In this document: positions 55,210 through 64,000 of the stretch, piece by piece | Numbering within the stretch: position 1 is the first letter of the stretch | Layout: every line of letters begins with the position of its first letter | Assembly (NCBI GenBank): GCA_013697725.1 | Contig: JACCWI010000059.1 | Span: 62,001-126,000, forward strand | Source: Tatlockia sp. | GTDB taxonomy: Bacteria; Pseudomonadota; Gammaproteobacteria; Legionellales; Legionellaceae | Direction: 5' to 3' | DNA length: 64,000 nt | Position numbers and translations under genes: made by a program | The notes under the pieces: generated by a model | What the model saw: the letters and a program-made list of their open reading frames with translations, nothing else | What the model was told of the DNA's origin: nothing | The model's database searches: none

Positions 55210-56397
55210 TTATTTTATAGTCCCTAGCGCTTTACCTACTTTGGCAAAAGCCGCTAAGGCCTTATCTAAATGTTCTGGTTCATGTGCTGCTGACATTTGC
55301 GTGCGAATCCTTGCTTTACCTTTTGGTACAACAGGATAAGAAAACCCAACCACATAAATTCCTTCATTGAGTAACAACTCAGCCATGCGTCCTGCTAAGG
55401 CTGCATCACCTAACATCACGGGAATAATAGGGTGCTCGCCGGGTACTAAATCAAAGCCCAGTTTTGTCATACCGGCTCGAAAATATTCGCTATTTTTTTT
55501 CAATTTTTTAGCTAATTCATTGCTTTTTTGCAAGCGACTTATAACGGCTATAGAACTATAAGCAATCACTGGCGCTAACGTATTTGAAAATAAATAAGGC
55601 CTTGAACGTTGGCGCAGCCAATCAACAATTACCGCATTTGCTGCAGTGTAACCTCCAGAAGCACCGCCGAGAGCTTTGCCCAAGGTTCCAGTAAAAATAT
55701 CTATCCTATCAGCTACTCCGCAATATTCGGGTGTTCCCCGGCCAGTGTCACCCATGAAACCTACGGCGTGGGAATCATCGACCATAACCATTGCCCCATA
55801 ACGATCGGCTAACTCACAAATCGCTGGTAAATTGGCTATAATACCATCCATTGAAAAAACACCATCGGTAGCAATCAAACGAAAACGGGCATCTTTGGCG
55901 GCTATGAGCTGAGCTTCTAAATCTTTCATATCATTATTGGCATAGCGAAAACGTTGCGCTTTACAAAGTCTTACGCCATCAATGATGGAGGCATGATTAA
56001 GTGCGTCACTAATAATGGCATCTTCTGGACCTAAAAGTGTTTCAAATAAACCAGTATTAGCATCAAAGCAAGAGGAATAAAGAATCGTATCCTCAGTCCC
56101 TAAAAATTGACTAATCTTTTGCTCTAGCTCTTTATGGACTGTTTGTGTCCCACAGATAAAGCGCACAGAAGCCATGCCATAGCCATAAATTTCTAAAGCC
56201 TTTTGACCTTCAGCAATTAAAGAAGGATCATTAGCAAGTCCCAGGTAATTATTGGCGCAAAAGTTAATTACCTCTTGATTATTGACTTGAACTGCAGCTT
56301 GTTGCTGACTAGATATTATTCGTTCTGATTTGTATAACCCTTCTTTTTTAATAGTTTCTATTTCAGTTTGTAGAAATTCATTAAATTGCTGAAGCAT
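55210..56397 (-). CDS. kbl: Glycine C-acetyltransferase (2-amino-3-ketobutyrate CoA ligase)
   Basis: Cleaves 2-amino-3-ketobutyrate with CoA to glycine and acetyl-CoA, completing threonine breakdown started by Tdh. The 395-residue PLP enzyme (E. coli 398) has [13 protein letters not shown] near 44, [18 protein letters not shown] near 208, and the PLP lysine in [13 protein letters not shown] near 244. GGAG precedes the ATG. The operon fits the amino-acid-based metabolism of Legionella. Confidence 0.96.
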   Translation of the reverse strand: MLQQFNEFLQTEIETIKKEGLYKSERIISSQQQAAVQVNNQEVINFCANNYLGLANDPSLIAEGQKALEIYGYGMASVRFICGTQTVHKELEQKISQFLGTEDTILYSSCFDANTGLFETLLGPEDAIISDALNHASIIDGVRLCKAQRFRYANNDMKDLEAQLIAAKDARFRLIATDGVFSMDGIIANLPAICELADRYGAMVMVDDSHAVGFMGDTGRGTPEYCGVADRIDIFTGTLGKALGGASGGYTAANAVIVDWLRQRSRPYLFSNTLAPVIAYSSIAVISRLQKSNELAKKLKKNSEYFRAGMTKLGFDLVPGEHPIIPVMLGDAALAGRMAELLLNEGIYVVGFSYPVVPKGKARIRTQMSAAHEPEHLDKALAAFAKVGKALGTIK

Positions 56398-56429
56398 TAA
56401 TATTCTCCTTTGCTCACAAAATGAGAGAG

Positions 56430-56438
56430 ATCATACCA
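56430..56438 (-). promoter_or_regulatory. Possible extended -10 promoter of kbl-tdh
   Basis: On the minus strand TGGTATGAT, an extended -10 without a good -35, about 32 bases before the kbl ATG. Confidence 0.35.
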
Positions 56439-56654
56439 AATTCTAAACAAGTCCACTACGAAATGATTAAGTTTCGGATTTTTGATATCAAAAATTTTAA
56501 ATGCTCAAATTGTTCTTGAACTAATCGCACCTTTCCTCATTTCTTGCTAAAATCCCCGCAACGCTTTAACCTTGCCTGTACAAAAATGATTTAGTATCGC
56601 TCAAACAGCAAATTTCCAAAGGCACAAGCCTTATCCTAATGTAATGGTGAACCA

Positions 56655-57311
56655 ATGACTACTGGTCAAAATGCATGTATTAATATGGTAAAACAACAAC
56701 TTCGTACAGGTGAAGTTCTTGATGAAACCATTCTCTCTCTTTTTGAGACTATTCCCCGTCAAGAATTTGTACCCGCTGCATTTGCACATCTTGCCTATTC
56801 TGACATGCAAATTCCTCTAGCCCATGGTCAACGTATGTTAACTCCTTTGGAAGAAGGAAAAATTTTACAAGCCCTGGCGCTAAAGGGCCATGAAACTGTG
56901 CTAGAAATTGGCACAGGCACGGGATTTTTTACTGCCCTGCTCAGTCAACTATGTAAAAAAGTAATCTCCATTGATTGTTATCAGGATTTTACCCATGAAG
57001 CGCGTCGCAAACTCAACAAACAGGGCTGTGATAACCTTGAATTGATAACCGGTGATGCCTACGGTGGCTGGCTTGATCTAGCCCCTTATGATGTCATAAT
57101 TTTTACTGGTGCCATTGAAGGCCTGACTAAAACCCAGCGTTTACAAATCTTGCCCGGGGGGAAATTATTTGCGATTGTTGGCAAACAACCGATAATGCAG
57201 GGTCAGTTATATAGCTTGGATCATGATAATAACTGGCAAGCTGAACTAGCTTTTGAAACATGCATACCTTCTTTGCTGAATAAATCTAAATCGAACCATT
57301 TTGTATTCTAG
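56655..57311 (+). CDS. Protein-L-isoaspartate O-methyltransferase family protein
   Basis: A 218-residue SAM-dependent methyltransferase. Motif I is VLEIGTGTGFFTALL near 81-95, followed by an acidic residue (ISIDCY). The PIMT-like N-terminal text QEFVPAAFAHLAYSDMQIPLAHGQ is present. The usual TISQP substrate-site motif is replaced by RMLTPLEEG, so isoaspartyl repair activity is not assured. Such divergent copies adjoin tolC in many gammaproteobacteria, as here: the genes nearly abut, the tolC ATG lying ten bases after this stop. It may be a PIMT-like enzyme of different target. Confidence 0.8.
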   Translation: MTTGQNACINMVKQQLRTGEVLDETILSLFETIPRQEFVPAAFAHLAYSDMQIPLAHGQRMLTPLEEGKILQALALKGHETVLEIGTGTGFFTALLSQLCKKVISIDCYQDFTHEARRKLNKQGCDNLELITGDAYGGWLDLAPYDVIIFTGAIEGLTKTQRLQILPGGKLFAIVGKQPIMQGQLYSLDHDNNWQAELAFETCIPSLLNKSKSNHFVF

Positions 57312-57321
57312 GATAAGTCTT

Positions 57322-58719
57322 ATGAAAAAAACCCTCCTAGTCGTATTACTGGGACTTGTTAGCCCCTGTTTGTCTCATGCAACAGATCTCATGGATATTT
57401 ATTTGCAAGCCGTGGAAAGCGACCCTATTTTTAAGCAAGCTTACAATTTTTATATGTCTAATGCTGAATCTCTACCCATCGCAAGAGCAGCTTTATTTCC
57501 CCAATTGACTTTAAATGCCTCAACATCGAGAAATTTGCAGAATGCACTTACTACTGCCGGACCGCCGTCAACACTCTATAATGCCCGGCAATGGCAAGTT
57601 AATGCGTCCCAGGCCTTATTCAATTATCAGGCTTGGGCTAAAGTTCAACAGGCAAAAGCTTCTGTTAAAGCTGCCCAAGCTGAGTTTAATGATGCAGCAC
57701 AAAATTTAATTTTACGCACGGCCTCTTCTTATTTTCAGGTGCTATTATCCAAAGATACTCTCAATTTTGCGGAAGCAAAAAAGCGCGCCAATAAACGTCA
57801 ATTTGAGCAAGCAGAGCAGCGCTTTAAAGTCGGTTTAGATGCAATCACCTCTGTTTATGAAGCAAAAGCTGCCTATGATCAATCAGTTGCTTTGGTTATT
57901 TCTGCACGAAACAATCAAATAAACCAAAATGAAAACTTACGAAAATTAACTAACCATGTTTACGAGTTTCTCTCACCCTTAAGAGATAGTACCATACCGC
58001 TTATCAAACCAGAGCCTGCTAATGTTAATGAATGGGTAAATACGGGTTTAAGGCAAAATTATAAGCTTTTTGCTGCTAGATATGACCTGGACTCAGCGCG
58101 CGAAGCCATTAAAGCGCAATCGGCTGGAAATTGGCCAGTTTTAGCCTTACAAGGAAGCGCTGCACAAACTCGTAATAATTCCAATTCGAATTTAAACCCT
58201 AATGCTTCTGTCTTTCTCCCGGCTAGACAAACTAATTCCAACGTGGCAGTGACAATGAATTTCCCAGTTTTTCAAGGTGGATTGGTTCACGCACAAACTC
58301 GGCAGGCACAATTTAATTTTCAAGCGACTAGCGAAAAACTGGAACAAACCTACCGCGAAGTTGAAGTGAATAGTCGCATTGCCTTTAACACCATTGTTGA
58401 TGGAATAAGCAAAGTAAAAGCCGATCGACAAACTATTATATCGCAACGAAATTCCTTAGAAAGTACTGAGGCGCAATTTGAGGTAGGAACTCGTACGATG
58501 GTTGATGTGGTTAATGCTCAACAAAGGCTTTTTGAGGCGCAACAACAACTCGCATCCGATCAATATAATTTAATAAATTCGATTTTATATTTAAAATATT
58601 TAGCAGGCACGTTGAATGTAAATGATCTTGAAGAAATTAATGCCTGGCTGGCAACTACCCGTATTTCTAACTTTCCTTCTCGCAAGCAGTCTGCCAGGCG
58701 AAATGTGAAGGCCAATTAA
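57322..58719 (+). CDS. tolC: Outer-membrane efflux protein TolC
   Basis: TolC is the outer-membrane exit duct of tripartite efflux pumps and type I secretion. ATG 57322 (MKKTLLVVLLG) has AGGATAA upstream; the TTG at 57301 is an upstream extension. The 465 residues begin with a signal peptide ending near residue 20 (CLSHAT). They contain the two OEP repeats, with helical-hairpin text LSQALFN-like (VNASQALFNYQAWAKVQQAKASVKAAQAEF), RRVGLDAITSVYEAKA-type and VGTRTMVDVVNAQQRLFEAQQQLASD. It is in a run with the pcm-like gene upstream and ttcA downstream. Confidence 0.94.
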   Translation: MKKTLLVVLLGLVSPCLSHATDLMDIYLQAVESDPIFKQAYNFYMSNAESLPIARAALFPQLTLNASTSRNLQNALTTAGPPSTLYNARQWQVNASQALFNYQAWAKVQQAKASVKAAQAEFNDAAQNLILRTASSYFQVLLSKDTLNFAEAKKRANKRQFEQAEQRFKVGLDAITSVYEAKAAYDQSVALVISARNNQINQNENLRKLTNHVYEFLSPLRDSTIPLIKPEPANVNEWVNTGLRQNYKLFAARYDLDSAREAIKAQSAGNWPVLALQGSAAQTRNNSNSNLNPNASVFLPARQTNSNVAVTMNFPVFQGGLVHAQTRQAQFNFQATSEKLEQTYREVEVNSRIAFNTIVDGISKVKADRQTIISQRNSLESTEAQFEVGTRTMVDVVNAQQRLFEAQQQLASDQYNLINSILYLKYLAGTLNVNDLEEINAWLATTRISNFPSRKQSARRNVKAN

Positions 58720-58738
58720 CTTAAAAGGCTGTTGAATA

Positions 58739-59584
58739 ATGTCTACCAATCCATCCCTTATAGAAAAAAAATTACTGCATTACACCGGCAAGGCAATTGC
58801 TGATTTTAATATGATTCAACGCGGCGATCGCGTTATGGTTTGTTTGTCGGGGGGGAAAGACTCCTTTACCTTGCTCACCATTTTGCAACAACTCCGTCGT
58901 CGTTCAAATAATAAATTTGATATTTTTGCTTTTACTCTTGATCAAGCACAACCTGGTTGGGATGACTCTAAATTACGCGCTTGGCTTGATCTACGTAATA
59001 TTCCTTATGAAATCTTAACCCGAGACACTTACACGATTGTCAAAGAGAAAATTCCTGAAGGAAAAACCTACTGTTCACTCTGCTCACGACTGAGACGAGG
59101 GATTATCTATCGTTACGCAGAGGAGCATGGTTATACCAAGGTTGCACTTGGCCATCACCGCGATGATCTTATCCGTACCTTATTAATGTCAATGTTTTAT
59201 AACGGTGATATCCGCTCTATGCCGCCTAAACTCTTGAGCGATAATAAAAAACACATAGTAATTCGTCCTTTATGTTATGTGCAGGAAAAAGACATCATAA
59301 AATTTGCTGAAGAACAAGCTTATCCAATTATCCCTTGCACTCTTTGCGGTTCTCAGGAAAATTTGATGCGTAAGCGGGTAACCCGATTAATTGATCAAAT
59401 GGCTGAAGAAAATCCCAAGATTCCCTCCAATTTGCTGCATGCGTTACAGAGCCTAAAACCCAGCCAATTGATGGACCAAAGCCACTGGCAATTTAAAAAT
59501 CTTGAAAGCCAACTTATTAATCCAACGCTAATGGATAGAGAAGCAGTTTTTAGTGATGAAGAACTTCCTGCGATAGAAGAATAG
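58739..59584 (+). CDS. ttcA: tRNA 2-thiocytidine(32) synthetase TtcA
   Basis: Adds sulfur to C32 of certain tRNAs using ATP and a [4Fe-4S] cluster. The 281-residue protein has the PP-loop SGGKDS near residues 38-43 and two cluster-binding CxxC motifs, [10 protein letters not shown] near 113 and CTLCGSQ near 204, as in E. coli Ttc[21 protein letters not shown] is the conserved catalytic region. It starts about 20 bases after tolC and may be cotranscribed. The PP-loop codons contain seven G in a row. Confidence 0.95.
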   Translation: MSTNPSLIEKKLLHYTGKAIADFNMIQRGDRVMVCLSGGKDSFTLLTILQQLRRRSNNKFDIFAFTLDQAQPGWDDSKLRAWLDLRNIPYEILTRDTYTIVKEKIPEGKTYCSLCSRLRRGIIYRYAEEHGYTKVALGHHRDDLIRTLLMSMFYNGDIRSMPPKLLSDNKKHIVIRPLCYVQEKDIIKFAEEQAYPIIPCTLCGSQENLMRKRVTRLIDQMAEENPKIPSNLLHALQSLKPSQLMDQSHWQFKNLESQLINPTLMDREAVFSDEELPAIEE

Positions 59585-59663
59585 GAACTAAGATTTGCTG
59601 CATAGCGACAATTTGATTTTTTTAGACTATAACTTAAATTAGTCGCCTAAGAGTGCTGGTAAA

Positions 59664-60419
59664 ATGAAAAATATCGTCCTGTCATTATTGCTATTTTTAA
59701 CTCTTCCTCTCTATGCTGAGGGTGAAATTCTAAAAATCGCCGTGACAGGTTTCAATCCTCCTTTTATTATGCAGGGAACAGATAAGCTACTTTATGGCTT
59801 TGATATAACGATGATGAACGCTATTTGCGACCTTATTAAACGTAGCTGCCAATATCAAATAGTGCCTCCTCCTGATTTAATTCCTGATGTACAAACTAAA
59901 AAGGTAGACCTAGCTCTTTCCATGACGATTACCCTGGAACGCTCAACCCTGGTTAATTTTTCCTTACCCTATCTTTTATCCAATTCACTATTTCTAGGCA
60001 AAAAGGATATTGCAACTAAACCTTTTCAAGCGGCAATGCTAAATGGACAAACGATTGGTGTAGTTAGAGGAACTATTTTTATAGATATTGCTAATTCGCT
60101 GGGCATAAAAAATGCAAGAATTGTACAATTTAAGCAACTTGATAGCGTTATATCAGCATTGAATGATGGTGAAATCGATGTTGCACTAATGGATGAACCC
60201 TCTGCAAGATATTGGCAGCTCCAGACTTCCAATAACCTTATTGTATTAGGCAAACCCATTGTTTATGGCTATGGTTTAGGAATTGCTATAAATAAAGAAG
60301 AACCCAATTTATTGATCCAAGTTAATAATGCACTCTTACAATATCAGAACAGCGACGATTATAGGCAAAACTATGACCGATATATGGTTCATTTTAGAAA
60401 TGGACAATCGATTCAATAG
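59664..60419 (+). CDS. Periplasmic solute-binding protein (amino-acid ABC type)
   Basis: A 251-residue protein with a cleavable signal peptide (MKNIVLSLLLFLTLPLYAEG). The mature part matches the bacterial extracellular solute-binding family 3 (SBP_bac_3): GFDITMMNAICDLI near 50, DLALSMTITLERSTLVNFSLPYL near 90, and an IGVVRGT motif near 129. These bind polar or cationic amino acids for an ABC importer. No permease or ATPase gene is adjacent, so it may serve a transporter elsewhere or be an orphan sensor-type protein. Confidence 0.85.
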   Translation: MKNIVLSLLLFLTLPLYAEGEILKIAVTGFNPPFIMQGTDKLLYGFDITMMNAICDLIKRSCQYQIVPPPDLIPDVQTKKVDLALSMTITLERSTLVNFSLPYLLSNSLFLGKKDIATKPFQAAMLNGQTIGVVRGTIFIDIANSLGIKNARIVQFKQLDSVISALNDGEIDVALMDEPSARYWQLQTSNNLIVLGKPIVYGYGLGIAINKEEPNLLIQVNNALLQYQNSDDYRQNYDRYMVHFRNGQSIQ

Positions 60420-60454
60420 GTCGCTACGGCGAACTCATCTGGATGTTAATAATG

Positions 60455-60721
60455 TTAATGCAGGGTTTCACCTTTAGTAATACAGTGACTTATTACCTGA
60501 CGTGTAACGGTATCACCTTTGTTCGCACCATAGACTGTTTTAAAATGTGCAGCTAACATTTTTACCCACGATGAAAGTTGAAAATCCATACGTTTTTTCT
60601 TCTGATTAACCACTACTTCGAATAATCCCAGGGAATCCGTGTTCTGTTCAATTGCATATTTTTCCATAATTCGCTGCGCGATACCAATATCTTTATCCTT
60701 GGTTGGCCAATTATTATTCAC
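60455..60721 (-). CDS. Small hypothetical protein
   Basis: A GTG start at 60721 has GGGGGT five bases upstream. The 88-residue product is soluble and charged (VVNQKKKRMDFQLSSWVKML) with no recognised motif. A promoter lies upstream at 60788-60816. It stands between a solute-binding protein gene (convergent) and the AI-2E transporter gene. Probably a real gene of unknown function. Confidence 0.55.
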   Translation of the reverse strand: MNNNWPTKDKDIGIAQRIMEKYAIEQNTDSLGLFEVVVNQKKKRMDFQLSSWVKMLAAHFKTVYGANKGDTVTRQVISHCITKGETLH

Positions 60722-60787
60722 ATCTACCCCCTAGATCTTAATACGGTTCAACTTCAATTATTTTTCAACTATTGAATTAACCAATAG

Positions 60788-60816
60788 ATAATGCCATAAA
60801 TTGTACATTTTTTCAA
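60788..60816 (-). promoter_or_regulatory. Promoter of the small hypothetical gene
   Basis: On the minus strand TTGAAA, 17 bases, CATTAT, about 66 bases before the GTG. Confidence 0.45.
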
Positions 60817-60836
60817 CAGATTTGTAATTCTAAAAA

Positions 60837-61892
60837 TTAATCTGTAAGCAGGTCCCAGCTCTCTTGGGACTCTTTCCACAGGGTTATAAATAAAACCATG
60901 ATGATAGGACCCACAAATAAACCAAGCAAACCAAGGGTTTCAACCCCGCCTAAAATGCCAAAGAGTACCGCAAGAAAAGGTAATTTGATAGCCCCTCCTA
61001 TTAATACCGGTTTTATAAAATGATCAGCCACAAACATAACAAAAGTGCCCCAAGCTATAACGATAATGGCACTAATCATCTTACCCGTAGCGAAAAGAAT
61101 GAGCGCTACAATAGTAAATACTAAAGGAACTACAAAAGGAATCATTGCTGCAAAAGCGGTAATAAATCCAACCAAAGTAGGAGCTGGGAAACCGACTAAA
61201 AAATAACACAAGCCCATTAAGACACCCACGCCAAGCCCTACAAAAATTGTACCATTAACCGTAGCTCGTAAGGCCGAGGGCAAACCACTGGCATAACGAA
61301 ACCATCGATCACCTAGGCAAATCCCACCAATATGGTTAATTTGCCGGAATAATTTGTCGCCATCACGGTAGAAGAAAAACAAGGTTAGCAAGGTAAATCC
61401 TAATTGAAATCCACGATGGGCAAGGTTTGCTCCGACTTCACGTACATAATAACTTAGCGGAGTTAACGACAAATGAAAATTAGTCATCAGCCCTTTTACA
61501 TTCCCCGGGTGACCAATGTTGGCATCCCAGTATTTAATTAAATCATTTCCGATAAAAGGAAGTTGCTTAATGAATTCAGGTGCGGCGCCGCCAATTTTAT
61601 TTATTTTCTGTAAGTAATTGATAAATAACTGGGTTTCAGTTACTAAAATAGAAATTAACCAGCTTAAAGGGAGCAGTAGCAAGAGCGTTAACATGGTTGT
61701 AAAAAGCAAAGCGGATAGATTAGATTGATGTCCAAATGATCGCCTCCAACGGCGATAAAGTGGATAGGTTGAGATAACGATAATTGCCGCCCAAATCATG
61801 GACGGTATGAAGCGATGAACAATAAATACTGCCACAGCAACGATGGCAATCGTTAAAGTTATGCTTAAGAGCTGTTTGTAGCTTTCATTCAT
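60837..61892 (-). CDS. AI-2E family membrane transporter
   Basis: A 351-residue inner-membrane protein with seven to eight predicted helices, of the PF01594 AI-2E/YdiK family; members export small molecules or ions, and the substrate here is unknown. Characteristic text is FRYASGLPSALRATVNGTIFVGLGVG-type in the middle (residues about 190-225) and the C-terminal PIIMVLFITLWKE. ATG 61892 (MNESYKQ) overlaps the pgpA stop by four bases; the frame open to 61907 is an extension. It closes the nrdR-nusB-thiL-pgpA run. Confidence 0.88.
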   Translation of the reverse strand: MNESYKQLLSITLTIAIVAVAVFIVHRFIPSMIWAAIIVISTYPLYRRWRRSFGHQSNLSALLFTTMLTLLLLLPLSWLISILVTETQLFINYLQKINKIGGAAPEFIKQLPFIGNDLIKYWDANIGHPGNVKGLMTNFHLSLTPLSYYVREVGANLAHRGFQLGFTLLTLFFFYRDGDKLFRQINHIGGICLGDRWFRYASGLPSALRATVNGTIFVGLGVGVLMGLCYFLVGFPAPTLVGFITAFAAMIPFVVPLVFTIVALILFATGKMISAIIVIAWGTFVMFVADHFIKPVLIGGAIKLPFLAVLFGILGGVETLGLLGLFVGPIIMVLFITLWKESQESWDLLTD

Positions 61893-62374
61893 TTTGCAAA
61901 ACCCCAAACCAATAATTGCAAGATAACCCAGGCAGGAACGGCCGCAAGAACATCATCCAACATGATACCAAAGCCACCTTTTACTCTTTTATCCACTAAC
62001 CTAATGGGCTGAGGCTTCCAGATATCAAATAAACGAAATAATAAAAAACCGGCAATCATCCATACTATACCAACAGGTACCATCGTCATTGTCAGCAGGT
62101 ATCCCACGACTTCATCCCAAACAATTCCACCATAATCATGCACGCCTAATTCATTAGCAACTTTAGAGCTCACCCAAATACCTAGAATAAAGGCAAGGGC
62201 TGTAACTAACAAATAAATTGGTAAAGGCAGTCCAACTAGCAATAAATATAAGGGTATTGCGGCTAAGGTTCCCCAAGTACCTGGAGCGATAGGCATCAAG
62301 CCTGAGCCAAAGCCAAAGGCAATAAAATAAGCTGGATCTTGCCATACTTTATTTATTAACTTCACTTCGTTCAT
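61889..62374 (-). CDS. pgpA: Phosphatidylglycerophosphatase A
   Basis: Dephosphorylates phosphatidylglycerol phosphate to phosphatidylglycerol in the inner membrane. The 161-residue protein (E. coli 172) has the PgpA signatures FGFGSGLMPIAPGTWGTLAAIP near 20, the WDEVVGYLLTM motif near 86, and FRLFDIWKPQPI with GGFGIMLDDVLA near 112-144. About four hydrophobic segments. AGGAT precedes the ATG. Its order behind nusB and thiL is conserved in gammaproteobacteria. Confidence 0.94.
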   Translation of the reverse strand: MNEVKLINKVWQDPAYFIAFGFGSGLMPIAPGTWGTLAAIPLYLLLVGLPLPIYLLVTALAFILGIWVSSKVANELGVHDYGGIVWDEVVGYLLTMTMVPVGIVWMIAGFLLFRLFDIWKPQPIRLVDKRVKGGFGIMLDDVLAAVPAWVILQLLVWGFAK

Positions 62375-62459
62375 TTTTATCCTTGTATCCTAATCCAAAT
62401 TTTACCGTGATATAAAAAGATTTAGCAGAATAATTTAAAATTAGTTTGGTAACCTAATT

Positions 62460-63413
62460 TTAAAAATGACTGTAGCCCTTCGGTTGTAATTCAGAAATTT
62501 CTCCTGCCTCAGTCATCATACGCAAACCTGGTTTTTCCTCCATTTGTCCTATTGAGTAGCATCTTAGTTGAAGCTTTTCAACTAAGGCTAAAAAACGCTG
62601 CTCTTTCTCCAGGGGAATTGTAAAACACAACTCATAATCATCACCACCACTAAGCGCAAAATTGAGTGCATGGTCAGCCTGATATTTTTTTACCAGGGGA
62701 TGAATAGGAATTGTTTCGGCCTTAAGGCATGCGCCTAAATTCGAGGCTTCACAAATATGGTTTAAATCTGCACTTAGACCATCAGAGATATCAATTGCTG
62801 AAGAAGCACATTCTTGTAAACTATCGACTAAATCAACTCTTGGATTAGGATATCTTAATTTTCTTTGTAAAAGCTTTCTCTCGGCTGCTTCAAGATTATT
62901 CTCAGCCAAAAACACGACAGCCAGGGCAGCTGCACCTAAATCGCCGCTCACATAGATTCTATCACCAGGCTTCGCTCCGTTGCGTCTCAGCGCTTTGTTG
63001 CTCGCTACTAAACCGAAGATACCCAGCGTCATACTCAGGGGGCCATGTGTAGTATCTCCTCCGATTAAGGCAAGATCATAAAGTTTTAATGAATCATGCA
63101 AACCTTGGGAGAAACGGGCCAGCCAGGCTTGATCCAATTCAGGAAGAGTCAAAGCCAGAGTTAACCAACAGGGTTTTGCAGCCATTGCGGCAATGTCTGA
63201 AACATTGACTCTTACTGCTTTACAAGCAATATCGTAAGGATTCCAGGATGAGAGAAAATGAACTTCAGCTACCAAAGTATCGGTACTTATTAGTAATTGC
63301 TTGCCTGGAGGGACTTCGAGGCAGGCAGCATCATCACCTAGACCAAAAATTACTTCATCACGAACATTTGCTGAGCTCTTGAAGTATTTATCAATTAATG
63401 AAAATTCATTCAT
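62460..63413 (-). CDS. thiL: Thiamine-monophosphate kinase
   Basis: Phosphorylates thiamine monophosphate to thiamine diphosphate, the final cofactor. The 317-residue AIR-synthetase-like ATPase has the metal-binding GLGDDAACLE near residue 25, STDTLVAEVHF near 43, and GGDTTHGPLSMTLGIFG near 118, with AIDISDGLSADLNHI near 206. The ATG overlaps the nusB stop by eight bases, indicating coupling. Length and motif order are those of E. coli ThiL (325). Confidence 0.96.
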   Translation of the reverse strand: MNEFSLIDKYFKSSANVRDEVIFGLGDDAACLEVPPGKQLLISTDTLVAEVHFLSSWNPYDIACKAVRVNVSDIAAMAAKPCWLTLALTLPELDQAWLARFSQGLHDSLKLYDLALIGGDTTHGPLSMTLGIFGLVASNKALRRNGAKPGDRIYVSGDLGAAALAVVFLAENNLEAAERKLLQRKLRYPNPRVDLVDSLQECASSAIDISDGLSADLNHICEASNLGACLKAETIPIHPLVKKYQADHALNFALSGGDDYELCFTIPLEKEQRFLALVEKLQLRCYSIGQMEEKPGLRMMTEAGEISELQPKGYSHF

Positions 63414-63849
63414 TAGTAATGCTTATTTCCACTGCCCGGGCCTTTCTGGCCAGATTATTGAGCACACCGTTGACATAGCGGTGGCCGTCCTGGGAACCAA
63501 ATTGCTTGGCAAGCGATACAGATTCATCAAGAACTACACGATAAGGGATTTCTGGGCAATAAAGTAATTCATAAGCACCTAAACGCAAAACAGATAGTTC
63601 GACAGGATTTAAACCGTGAATTGGCCTATCTATGAAAGGTGTCAGGTTTGACTCTACAACTTCAAGTTGCTCCGGGATGCCGTAGATTAAACGGCAAAAA
63701 TACTCACAATCCACCCTTTCCATATTGTTAGCAACACGAAATTGCGCTTCAATTTCCGATAATTCATGGCCTGACATTGACCATTGATATAGGGCTTGTA
63801 ACGCAAGTTTACGAGCACGCCTTTTACCGCTAATTGACTGCTTTTCCAC
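63406..63849 (-). CDS. nusB: Transcription antitermination factor NusB
   Basis: NusB with NusE (S10) binds boxA RNA in rRNA antitermination. The 147-residue all-helical protein (E. coli 139) begins RRARKLALQALYQWSMS and ends DGHRYVNGVLNNLARK, both family hallmarks. The start is GTG at 63849, with AGGTAA just upstream overlapping the nrdR stop region. It is tightly packed with nrdR and thiL in one operon. Confidence 0.95.
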   Translation of the reverse strand: MEKQSISGKRRARKLALQALYQWSMSGHELSEIEAQFRVANNMERVDCEYFCRLIYGIPEQLEVVESNLTPFIDRPIHGLNPVELSVLRLGAYELLYCPEIPYRVVLDESVSLAKQFGSQDGHRYVNGVLNNLARKARAVEISITNE

Positions 63850-63856
63850 TATTACC

Positions 63857-64000
63857 TCATGAATTTTTATCGTCTTTCATCTGATCGATAGTTTGCCTGA
63901 AATCACTAACATCTTGAAAACGTTTGTAGACTGATGCAAAACGTACATAAGCCACATGATCAAGACGATACAATTGTTTCATAACCAGCTCACCAACTTG
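63857..64000 (-). CDS. nrdR: Transcriptional repressor NrdR, C-terminal part (cut by window end)
   Basis: The last 47 codons of a gene that continues beyond the window. They read [20 protein letters not shown] and [13 protein letters not shown], the C-terminal end of the NrdR ATP-cone domain, with a stop at 63857. NrdR represses ribonucleotide reductase genes in response to dATP/ATP. The N-terminal zinc finger lies outside. The nrdR-nusB order is conserved in gammaproteobacteria. Confidence 0.92.
   Translation of the reverse strand, partial: QVGELVMKQLYRLDHVAYVRFASVYKRFQDVSDFRQTIDQMKDDKNS

Noticed and set aside
1-64000. tRNA, rRNA, riboswitch, CRISPR or insertion sequence
   Set aside because: I looked through the intergenic regions by eye and found no cloverleaf ends, repeat arrays, transposase genes or terminal repeats; a covariance-model scan was not possible.

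Overview
The window is AT-rich chromosomal DNA of a gammaproteobacterium, most likely a Legionella species or close relative. Evidence: a LetS-type hybrid kinase, an EnhA-like L,D-transpeptidase, a fused aspartokinase/diaminopimelate decarboxylase, a PPi-dependent phosphofructokinase beside the kinase, a Kdo hydroxylase, and large ankyrin and leucine-rich-repeat proteins of the kind exported by Dot/Icm. No rRNA, tRNA, CRISPR array, insertion sequence or prophage was recognised.

Layout. 0-7.5 kb: the 3' end of an Lhr-type helicase gene, then three large proteins of unknown function (one coiled-coil-like, one ankyrin, one with ten 28-residue LRRs). 7.6-14.5 kb (minus strand): pncC, recA, recX, alaS, lysC, mscL, preceded by a small lipoprotein gene. 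14.8-23 kb (plus): mutS-tamA-tamB-hemB, a tightly packed run with 4-base overlaps or abutting genes. 23-24.5 kb: a membrane protein gene and a gene-poor stretch holding a small frameshifted gene. 24.5-35 kb: FadL-like porin (minus), then lysAC fusion, AddA-like helicase-nuclease, apbC and parE (plus). 35-40 kb: an unknown protein, then a stress group on the minus strand (entericidin-like lipoprotein, glycine-zipper stress protein, ElaB/YqjD-like protein, RHH protein, exported protein, Dps) and a Kdo hydroxylase gene on plus. 40-44 kb: a tandem pair of paralogous LRR proteins with copied promoters, and a proline-rich exported protein carrying a run of nine G. 44-50 kb: gltX and letS, divergent from a symmetric promoter, and pfp. 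50-56 kb (minus): envelope proteins, L,D-transpeptidase, ettA, and kbl-tdh threonine catabolism. 56-60 kb (plus): pcm-like, tolC, ttcA and a solute-binding protein gene. 60-64 kb (minus): nrdR-nusB-thiL-pgpA-AI-2E transporter.

How the genes work together. Most of the window is housekeeping: DNA repair (mutS, recA, recX, the AddA-like protein), tRNA charging and modification (alaS, gltX, ttcA), lysine/DAP synthesis (lysC, lysAC), outer-membrane biogenesis and efflux (tamAB, tolC), and haem and thiamine cofactors (hemB, thiL). LetS is, in Legionella, the sensor controlling the replicative-to-transmissive switch through LetA, RsmY/Z and CsrA. The accessory part is the set of repeat proteins at 1-7.5 and 40-44 kb. 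Three of these have strong sigma70-like promoters of the same design, and two end in similar C-termini, so they are the best candidates for new secreted effectors.
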